A stretch of DNA of 9,586 nucleotides from DATEHQ01 sp035279525 (GTDB taxonomy: Bacteria > Chloroflexota > Dormibacteria > Dormibacterales > Dormibacteraceae): positions 1-9,586 of the forward strand of contig DATEHQ010000113.1 in NCBI GenBank assembly GCA_035279525.1. Direction: 5' to 3'. Positions 1-4,994 of this stretch are shown in pieces. The position numbers and the translations under genes were made by a program. The notes under the pieces are model-generated. The model was given only the letters and a program-made list of their open reading frames with translations, had not been told where the DNA came from and ran no database searches. How positions within the stretch are numbered: position 1 is the first letter of the stretch; the number at the start of each line of letters is the position of its first letter.

Positions 1-137
1 CGGGCGCCGAGTTCGACCCTGCCGTGGTGGAGGCGCTAAAGCGCGCCGTCGCCGAGGGGGGCCTCGAGCTGAACCTGCCTGACCTTGCGCTGCCGGCGAC
101 CCCGGTGCCCGTACCCGTCGCCGCGGCGACTTCCTGA
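1..137 (+). CDS. C-terminal end of a possible HD-GYP-type protein (partial)
   Basis: An open frame enters from the left edge, with its first complete codon at base 3, and ends at TGA 135-137. It gives 44 residues. The stretch GAEFDPAVVEALKRAVAEG resembles the end of HD-GYP cyclic-di-GMP phosphodiesterase domains, where a Gly-x-x-Phe-Asp-Pro-x-Val-Val-Glu-Ala helix is common. It is followed by a Pro/Val/Ala-rich tail of about 20 residues. Codons end mostly in G or C, as expected for this genome. The last 102 bases overlap the 3' end of the opposing exonuclease gene. The HD-GYP assignment rests on one short motif and no catalytic residues are inside the window, so it is tentative; that this is a real coding end is more likely than not. 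Confidence 0.5.
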   Translation, partial: GAEFDPAVVEALKRAVAEGGLELNLPDLALPATPVPVPVAAATS

Positions 138-1295
138 CTCCACCTTTCTGGCGAGGCGCGTCCTCCTGTGCTCGAGGGAGGGCGCGGCCTCCGGCATCCG
201 GCGCTGCGCGGCCTCGACGACGCGCAGCGCCTCGCTGGCGTCCCGGCGGCGCCATTCGAGCAGCCGAGCGCGGGCGACCGAGAGCCGGACGTCGTTCGCG
301 GTGGCGGCCTCGAGCCGCCTGAGCAGCTGGTCGGCGGTGGCGACCGCGCCGTGCCGGAGGAGACGCCGGGTGATCAAAAGCCCGGCCGTGGCGGCGGCCT
401 CACCGGCGACGAATGACATCGCGTTCCGCAGCGCGCGCCATCCGTCCGCGCGCGCGCCACGTCGGAATCGATGGCGGCCTAGGGCCAGCCAGTCGGCGGC
501 GTCCATTCCCGTCTCGTCGCCGTGGAGTCGGAGCAGCAGCCGCGAATGAAGGTGGACGAGGCTGATCACGTCGAGCCTGTTGTGCTCCAGCGCGGCTTCC
601 AGGCACCGCATCGAGCCGGCGCGGAGAAAATCGAAGTAGGCGTCGGGCACTAGCGAGCTGGGCAGCGGATCGTCGCGCTCGTAACCGAGCACGCGCTCTT
701 CGACCGCGCGCAGGTTGCAGGTTTCCAGGCGGTGGCGGTAGAGGGCGCGCACCAGGGTGAGCAGGTCGACATGGGGCGCATGCGAGAACTCTCCAGGCAT
801 CCGCGCCATGACCCATCGCGTGCGCAGCACCGGGAGATCGAACGACCCACCGTTGAAGGTGGCCACCGCCTCTGCCGGCTCGAGCTCCTGATGGAGCGCA
901 TGCAAGAACGCCGGCTCCATCCCCGGCTGTGGCAGGAAGAGCTGGGCGACGCGAAGGCCGCAGTCGATGGGCCGTGCCACCGCCGCCGCGAAGACATACG
1001 TGCCCGCTCCACCGGTGAGGCCGGTGGTCTCCGTGTCGAGGTAGGCCACGCTGCCCGGGCAGGGATCGAGCGCCGGCAGGGGGATCACGTCCTGCCGCAT
1101 GGCGGCGATGCCGGATGGAGTCTTCACCTCCTCGAATCCACGCGGCAGCACCCTGGGCGGCTGCGGGCGTGGTCTTGGTGGCGCCCCGAGACGGGTAAGG
1201 CGCTCGCGCAGCGTCGAGGGCGGCGCCGGGACAGCCGTCGCAACTTCGGCGTCCACGCGAGCCATCCGCGTTGTTGCCGGCTGTACTGCTGGCAC
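36..1295 (-). CDS. mrfB: MrfB/YprB-like DEDDh 3'-5' exonuclease, RNase H-like fold
   Basis: Predicted protein of 419 residues, metal-dependent exonuclease of the YprB family (RNase_H_2 domain). In Bacillus subtilis, MrfB works with the helicase MrfA in UvrA-independent repair of mitomycin C damage. The exonuclease core spans about residues 82-255. Visible motifs are YLDTETTGL (D87, E89), FNGGSFDLPVL (D153), HVDLL (D177) and EHNRLD (H238, D242). D87, E89, D153, H238 and D242 make a complete DEDDh set. About residues 265-385 are Ala/Arg/Leu-rich helices like the TPR-type tail of the family. The chosen start is GTG, 18 bases after the helicase stop. ATG at 1265 (residue 11) is an alternative, and neither has a clear Shine-Dalgarno sequence. 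About residues 386-419 are basic, low in complexity and antisense to the neighbouring gene end, so this tail may be a recent read-through extension. Cotranscription with the upstream helicase gene is very likely. Confidence 0.85.
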   Translation of the reverse strand: MPAVQPATTRMARVDAEVATAVPAPPSTLRERLTRLGAPPRPRPQPPRVLPRGFEEVKTPSGIAAMRQDVIPLPALDPCPGSVAYLDTETTGLTGGAGTYVFAAAVARPIDCGLRVAQLFLPQPGMEPAFLHALHQELEPAEAVATFNGGSFDLPVLRTRWVMARMPGEFSHAPHVDLLTLVRALYRHRLETCNLRAVEERVLGYERDDPLPSSLVPDAYFDFLRAGSMRCLEAALEHNRLDVISLVHLHSRLLLRLHGDETGMDAADWLALGRHRFRRGARADGWRALRNAMSFVAGEAAATAGLLITRRLLRHGAVATADQLLRRLEAATANDVRLSVARARLLEWRRRDASEALRVVEAAQRRMPEAAPSLEHRRTRLARKVESGSRRGDGYGHRGRRQRKVRQVQLEAPLGDGAL

Positions 1296-1313
1296 GCGTA
1301 TCGACGGATGCGC

Positions 1314-3623
1314 TCAGCCGCGCTGCCGGCCGGCGCCGAGCAGCTGGCCCACCGGGGCCGCCGAACCCATCGCCGTCCGCCCGTCGCCCGCCTCCAGGAG
1401 CTTGAGACATGCCTCTTTCGCACCCTCCACGAGGTGCAGCGGGCCGACACACGACGGGCAGCCCGCCGCGCAGGGGCACTCGCGCACGAGCGAAGCCGCG
1501 TCCTCCAGCAGCCGCTCGTGCAGCTCGTAGAGCCGTGGCGAGAAGCCGACGCCTCCTGGATAGACCTCGTACACCGTGACGGTCGGTCGCTGAGTGGTGA
1601 CCGAGCGCACCTCCGCCACCGAGCCGAGGTCGCGTGGGTCGCACATCAGGCGCAGGCTGGCTATGTGCCGCAGCGAATGCGCCACCCCCTGAAGTCCAGC
1701 CTCAAGCGTTTCGCGGCCGAGGGATCGCCAGAGCGCCCCGTCCACCGTGAGCCAGTAGCCGGTCGTGTGAAGCGTCTGCTCCGGAAGGTGGATCGGTCCC
1801 GCGCCGATGTTCTCGTGCGTATGGAACCGGATCTTCTTGAACATGCTCGCGAGGCTGGTGATCTTCACTTCGCCATGACTGCGTGTAACGGCATCGCCTT
1901 CCGGTCCCGCGAAGGTGTCGAGGACCTGGACGCTGACCGACGCGAGCGCGTCCGTGTAGTAGTCGACCTCGACAGGCCGCACGTACGCCTTCTTCTCGTC
2001 CCAGTCGAGCCGATCCACGTGGTACTGCGCGCCTTCGTGGAGGTAGACGGCTTCCTCATGAAGCAGCACAGGCGCCGTGAACTGGTCCATCTCGCCGATC
2101 ACCTGCGGCCGCGGGTGCGACGTGTCGATGATCACCACGTTGTCGGCGAGGATTCGCCGCAGGTGGACCTCCTCCGCCGGAAACGCCTGGCGGCTCCAGA
2201 ACCAGCGTCCAGCGGAACGCGTCGCCGAGCCGTCCTCCTCGAACAGCCGCAGCAGCTCGCGAACGTCGGCGCGCCCGAGCCGCTCCTCGTCCTCAAAGGG
2301 AAGCTCGAAGAGCCCGGCCTGCAGGTGCCCCGCGAGCAGCAGCAGGTTGTCGGGGTCGATGAGGCCTTCTTCGGGGTCGGTGCTGAGGAAATACTCGGGA
2401 TGCCGGACGATGAACTGGTCGAGCGGCGAGCTCGACGCGACGAACACTCCTACTGAACCCGACCTCCTTCCCGCGCGGCCGAGCCGCTGCCACGTAGACG
2501 CGATCGTGCCCGGGTATCCGACGAGCACGGCGCACTGCAGGCTCCCGATGTCGATGCCGAGCTCGAGCGCGTTGGTGCTGACGACGGCTGTGATGTCGCC
2601 GGCTCGCAGTCCCGCCTCGATCTCCCTTCGGTGCAGCGGAAGGTATCCGGCGCGATATCCGCGCACTCGCTGATTGGCATCCAGCCGCGGCGCCAGGTCC
2701 TGGCGCAGGTAGCTCAGCATCACCTCGACCTGGAGCCTGCTGCGGCAGAAGACGATCGTCTGCACTCCGGACTTGATCCAGGGAGCGGCGATGCGGCGCG
2801 CTTCGAGCATCGAGCTTCGCCGGACGCCCATCTCGCGATTGAGCAGGGGAGGGTTGTAGAAGATGAGGCGTCGCATTCCGCGCGGCGCGCCATTCCTGTC
2901 GACCAGCGCGATGTTCTCCTCCTCCAGCAGGCGCCTGGCGAGCTCGAGCGGGTTGGCGATCGTCGCCGAAGCGCAGATGAAGGTCGGACTGGAGCCGTAG
3001 AACGCGCAGATCCGCTTCAGCCGGCGGATCACGTTGGCGACCTGGCTGCCGAACAGCCCGCGGTAGGTGTGAAGCTCGTCGATCACGACGAACTCCAGGC
3101 TCGAAAAGAGGCGGCGCCACCGCGTGTGGTGCGGCAGCAGTCCGCTGTGCAGCATGTCTGGATTCGTCATCACCACGTGTCCGCCCTCGCGAATCGCGGT
3201 GCGCCTTCCCGGTGGCGTGTCGCCGTCGTAGGTGTCCACGCGGACCTCGATCGGTAGGCCGTGCTTGAGCGCGCTCAGCTCCGCCAGCTGGTCTTGCGCC
3301 AGTGCTTTCGTCGGGTAGACGTACAGGGCGCGCCTTTCCGGATTCTCGAGCAGCCGCTGGAGGACCGGAAGGTTGTAGCAGAGCGTTTTGCCACTGGCGG
3401 TCGGCGTAACCACCACCAGGTGGCGGCCGTTGCGAACGGCGGCGTAGGCCTCGGCCTGGTGCGAGTAGAGGCGATCGACGCCCCGTCGCGCAAGAGCGGC
3501 GACGAGCCCGGGCTTCAGGTCTGCGGGCAGCGGTGCGAAATGGGCGGCGGCTTCGGGGATGAGATGATCCAGCGTCACCTCACCTGGAAAACCGGCCGGG
3601 TCGAACGGTGGGGCGGTGGCCAT
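1314..3623 (-). CDS. mrfA: MrfA/YprA-like superfamily 2 helicase with C-terminal zinc-type cysteine cluster
   Basis: Predicted 769-residue ATP-dependent DNA helicase, close to the roughly 750 residues of Bacillus YprA/MrfA. Domain 1 (about 50-250) carries the Q-motif-like YSHQAEA, Walker A TPTASGKT (K79), the DELH box (182-185) and SAT motif III (219-221). Domain 2 (about 280-400) carries STNALELGIDIG (349-360) and motif VI QRLGRAGRRSG with Arg fingers at about 383-387. The C-terminal DUF1998-like part has CDPRDLG (C661) and a four-cysteine cluster, C716, C718, C722 and C725, expected to bind a metal. The ATG at 3623 was chosen because homology begins just after it and a promoter ends 7 bases upstream. 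A longer frame from GTG 3782 would run through that promoter and gives Arg/Pro-rich sequence. The gene leads the operon with the exonuclease. Family membership is firm. The DNA-crosslink repair role is inferred from the gene pair, since related helicases (e.g. Hrq1-like) exist. Confidence 0.9.
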   Translation of the reverse strand: MATAPPFDPAGFPGEVTLDHLIPEAAAHFAPLPADLKPGLVAALARRGVDRLYSHQAEAYAAVRNGRHLVVVTPTASGKTLCYNLPVLQRLLENPERRALYVYPTKALAQDQLAELSALKHGLPIEVRVDTYDGDTPPGRRTAIREGGHVVMTNPDMLHSGLLPHHTRWRRLFSSLEFVVIDELHTYRGLFGSQVANVIRRLKRICAFYGSSPTFICASATIANPLELARRLLEEENIALVDRNGAPRGMRRLIFYNPPLLNREMGVRRSSMLEARRIAAPWIKSGVQTIVFCRSRLQVEVMLSYLRQDLAPRLDANQRVRGYRAGYLPLHRREIEAGLRAGDITAVVSTNALELGIDIGSLQCAVLVGYPGTIASTWQRLGRAGRRSGSVGVFVASSSPLDQFIVRHPEYFLSTDPEEGLIDPDNLLLLAGHLQAGLFELPFEDEERLGRADVRELLRLFEEDGSATRSAGRWFWSRQAFPAEEVHLRRILADNVVIIDTSHPRPQVIGEMDQFTAPVLLHEEAVYLHEGAQYHVDRLDWDEKKAYVRPVEVDYYTDALASVSVQVLDTFAGPEGDAVTRSHGEVKITSLASMFKKIRFHTHENIGAGPIHLPEQTLHTTGYWLTVDGALWRSLGRETLEAGLQGVAHSLRHIASLRLMCDPRDLGSVAEVRSVTTQRPTVTVYEVYPGGVGFSPRLYELHERLLEDAASLVRECPCAAGCPSCVGPLHLVEGAKEACLKLLEAGDGRTAMGSAAPVGQLLGAGRQRG

Positions 3624-3626
3624 CGC

Positions 3627-3634
3627 GAGGAGGG
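3627..3634 (+). promoter_or_regulatory. Strong Shine-Dalgarno-like sequence ahead of an ATT codon
   Basis: GAGGAGGG on the plus strand contains the full GGAGG core. The sigma-factor frame is open from just after a TAG at 3635-3637. The only start-like codon near this site is ATT at 3644, nine bases after the GAGGAGGG. No ATG, GTG or TTG lies nearby in that frame. It could be the true ribosome site for an N-terminally longer sigma factor starting at ATT, or a chance purine run opposite the helicase promoter. Confidence 0.3.
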
Positions 3635-3659
3635 TAGACGAACATTCGTTCGAAGTCAA
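3631..3659 (-). promoter_or_regulatory. Probable promoter of the mrfA-mrfB operon
   Basis: Read on the minus strand, TTGACT (3659 to 3654) matches five of six bases of the -35 consensus. It is followed by exactly 17 bases and then TACCCT (3636 to 3631), a TAnnnT-type -10. The last -10 base lies 7 bases before the ATG at 3623, so transcription would begin at or next to the start codon. There is no Shine-Dalgarno sequence on this strand, which fits a leaderless mRNA. The whole spacer is occupied by the LexA-type operator. The -10 is weak (three consensus positions); the spacing and the -35 are what make the call. Confidence 0.65.
3639..3652 (-). promoter_or_regulatory. LexA/SOS operator (CGAAC-N4-GTTCG)
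   Basis: The minus strand reads CGAACGAATGTTCG, a perfect 5+5 inverted repeat around GAAT. It matches the GAAC-N4-GTTC core of Gram-positive LexA (DinR) boxes, including purine/pyrimidine preferences in the centre (CGAAC-R-N-R-Y-GTT). With one more base each side, it fits the mycobacterial TCGAAC-N4-GTTCGA pattern at all but the last position. It sits between the -35 and -10 of the helicase gene, where bound LexA would block RNA polymerase. It also lies 64 bases upstream of the GTG assigned to the divergent sigma factor. Operator identity is inferred from sequence and location; the lexA gene is not in the window. Confidence 0.75.
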
Positions 3660-3715
3660 TCGAGCTGGCCGTCGAGGCGCCGCCGGCGCCCGACGCCGAA
3701 CCTTCGCCGGCCTAT

Positions 3716-4225
3716 GTGCCGGGCTCCGAGGCCGACTTCGAGCGCCTCTATCGGTCCGCCTACCGTCCGATCCTCGGCACACTCATCACGTTGCTCGGCG
3801 ATCCGGTCGCGGCCGAGGACTGCACGCAGGACACGTTCGAGCGTGCCTATCGCGGCTGGAAGGGGTGGCGCCCTGAGGCTCCGGCCGAAGCCTGGCTGCA
3901 CCGGATCGCGATCAATGTCGCGATCTCGGAGAAGCGCTACAACCGGCTGAGGAGCACCGGCGAGATCATCAAGCGCCTCGGCCGGCCCACGTCGCCCCCC
4001 GACCCGGCTTCGCTGGCCGAACGATCTGACATCGTCAAGGCGCTCGGAAAGCTGCCCACCAAGCAGGCGGCCGCCATCGTCCTGCGGCACTACCACGGCT
4101 ACAGCAACCGAGAGATCGCCACCGCCCTGGGCGTCCCCGAACAGACGATCGCCTCCCGGCTCGGCGCCGCCCGCAAGCAGCTCCAGGTCACCCTTTCCGA
4201 GCTCAGGAAACCCAAGAATGGTTGA
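3716..4225 (+). CDS. ECF-type RNA polymerase sigma factor (sigma-70 family)
   Basis: Predicted 169-residue regulator that directs RNA polymerase to a specific promoter set. Region 2 (about 7-76) starts DFERLYRSAYRPILG, includes the core-binding stretch AAEDCTQDTFERAYRGW (32-48) and ends with AWLHRIAINVAISEKR, which covers -10 recognition. Region 4 (about 104-160) contains LPTKQAAAIVLRHYHGYSN and the helix-turn-helix SNREIATALGVPEQTIASRL for -35 binding. Length is typical of ECF sigmas. The GTG at 3716 is a conservative choice without a Shine-Dalgarno sequence. The frame stays open upstream to 3638 with high-GC codons (e.g. IELAVEAPPAPDAEPSPAY), so the real protein may be about 24 residues longer, from ATT 3644. 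It is divergent from the SOS-type helicase operon and 33 bases upstream of a membrane/secreted protein gene that may be its partner. The regulon is unknown. Confidence 0.87.
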   Translation: MPGSEADFERLYRSAYRPILGTLITLLGDPVAAEDCTQDTFERAYRGWKGWRPEAPAEAWLHRIAINVAISEKRYNRLRSTGEIIKRLGRPTSPPDPASLAERSDIVKALGKLPTKQAAAIVLRHYHGYSNREIATALGVPEQTIASRLGAARKQLQVTLSELRKPKNG

Positions 4226-4258
4226 TTGCGGGCCGGTCTGCGTTTGTTCTTCCCGTAA

Positions 4259-4876
4259 ATGAGCGACCTCGAGCGCGAGCTGGAGCGAGAGCTGCACCGG
4301 GTGATCGACCCGATGCTGAGCGCGACTGTCCCGCCGCGGAGGGTCGCCGGTTCAGGAGGGACGATGAAGAAGGTTCTGGGTGGGACTGGGGTCGCGATCG
4401 GCCTCAAGGTGGTGACCGGCATCGCCGCCGCCGCGGCCGCGATGGTAGTCGCCGGCTCGGCCACCATGATCGCGACCACAGGCAGCATCAACCCGCAGGA
4501 CTGGGGTCAGCAGGTCAGCCACCAGGTCCAGGTCTGCAAGGACACGCTTCGCGCGCCCGGCACGCGAGGCATCGGGCAGTGCGTCAGCGCCTTCGCCAAG
4601 CAGCACGGAAAAGCAGTCAGCAGCTCGCACGAGGCGAGTGAAGCCCGCACCAATGGCAATGGAGATGGCAACGCCAACGGACATGCCAAGGACAAGGACA
4701 ACGGCAAGGGCAATGGAAACGGAGACGGCAACGGAAACGGAGACGGCAACGGAAACGGAAAGGGCCACGGCAAGGGCTCGGGCGGCGACTCGGGGACCGT
4801 CACTTCGAACGACAGCACGGAGCCGATGGACCCTCCGAGTGGTGCTCACGGGAATCCAATCCCGCCACAGCCATGA
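4259..4876 (+). CDS. Single-span or secreted protein with Asn/Gly/Asp-rich tail, possible sigma-factor partner
   Basis: Predicted 205-residue protein of no family I can name. Residues 1-35 are charged and helical (MSDLERELERELHRVIDPML), then polar and Arg-rich. A hydrophobic Ala/Val/Gly segment at about 38-72 could be a membrane span or signal anchor. Residues 75-125 hold two cysteines (C93, C108) that could form a disulfide outside the cell. Residues 131-178 are a low-complexity run of NG, DG and KG units, including DGNGNGDG, which resembles DxNxNG calcium loops (speculative). The end is Pro-rich. It follows the sigma gene by 33 bases and precedes the terminator, so the two are probably one operon. 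Sigma-partner membrane proteins often have this short-cytoplasm, one-span, outside-domain layout, but no anti-sigma domain is recognisable. An internal ATG at 4364 (residue 36) with its own AGGAGG would give a 170-residue form that looks like a signal-peptide protein. Confidence 0.75.
   Translation: MSDLERELERELHRVIDPMLSATVPPRRVAGSGGTMKKVLGGTGVAIGLKVVTGIAAAAAAMVVAGSATMIATTGSINPQDWGQQVSHQVQVCKDTLRAPGTRGIGQCVSAFAKQHGKAVSSSHEASEARTNGNGDGNANGHAKDKDNGKGNGNGDGNGNGDGNGNGKGHGKGSGGDSGTVTSNDSTEPMDPPSGAHGNPIPPQP
4354..4360 (+). promoter_or_regulatory. Shine-Dalgarno sequence before internal ATG 4364
   Basis: AGGAGGG lies three bases before the in-frame ATG at 4364, where the protein would begin MKKVLGGTGVAIGL, a good signal-peptide start. 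This is among the best ribosome-binding sites in the window, and the upstream ATG at 4259 has none. It suggests either that 4364 is the real start or that both forms are made. The coding look of residues 1-35 keeps the longer form plausible. Confidence 0.5.
4715..4758 (+). repeat. 18-base in-frame tandem repeat encoding GNGDGN
   Basis: The unit GGAAACGGAGACGGCAAC occurs at 4715-4732 and 4733-4750 without mismatch, followed by a partial copy to 4758. Flanking sequence from about 4651 to 4770 is built from related hexamers (GGCAAC, GGAAAC, GGAGAC, GGCAAG). All keep the reading frame and encode alternating Gly with Asn, Asp or Lys. The number of copies is likely to vary between strains by slippage without causing frameshifts. 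Confidence 0.85.
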
Positions 4877-4910
4877 CCTGGTCCTGATCAGCTAAACCCC
4901 TTCCTCTCGT

Positions 4911-4944
4911 GGGGCCGGGCCGCAAGGTTCGGTCCCTTCTTTTT
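4911..4944 (+). terminator. Intrinsic terminator after the sigma-factor operon
   Basis: An 11-pair stem is formed by GGGGCCGGGCC (4911-4921) and GGTTCGGTCCC (4926-4936), closed by a GCAA tetraloop of the stable GNRA type. It is followed at once by TTCTTTTT (4937-4944). Three of the pairs are G-U, so the fold is perfect only in the plus-strand transcript. On the minus strand they become A-C mismatches and there is no T tract, so the terminator works for the sigma/membrane-protein unit and not for cysS. The spacer 4877-4994 otherwise holds nothing I recognise. Confidence 0.88.
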
Positions 4945-4994
4945 ATGAGGGATCGCGGACCGGGCTCAGTTTGGCCGGAGGCGCTGTTTCCGGT

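Noticed and set aside
732..2456. Long plus-strand open frame opposite the helicase and exonuclease genes
   Set aside because: It is antisense to two genes with clear catalytic motifs; its protein is Arg/His/Val-rich without any recognisable domain, as expected for a shadow frame in GC-rich DNA.
3624..3782. Upstream extension of the helicase to GTG 3782
   Set aside because: It would translate through the -35, LexA box and -10, gives Arg/Pro-rich sequence without family similarity, and runs antisense to the sigma factor.
4651..4770. CRISPR-like or regulatory DNA repeat
   Set aside because: The units are short, adjacent without spacers and strictly in frame, so it is a coding low-complexity repeat.
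4352..4849. Minus-strand frame rich in Val, Ser and Ala opposite the Asn/Gly-rich protein
   Set aside because: Its hydrophobic look is a by-product of the GGNAAC repeat read backwards; the plus strand has an operon context, a ribosome site and a terminator.
4877..4994. Terminator for cysS or a small RNA in the gap
   Set aside because: The only strong hairpin is directional for the plus strand; no second hairpin with a T tract on the minus strand and no promoter for a small RNA could be supported.
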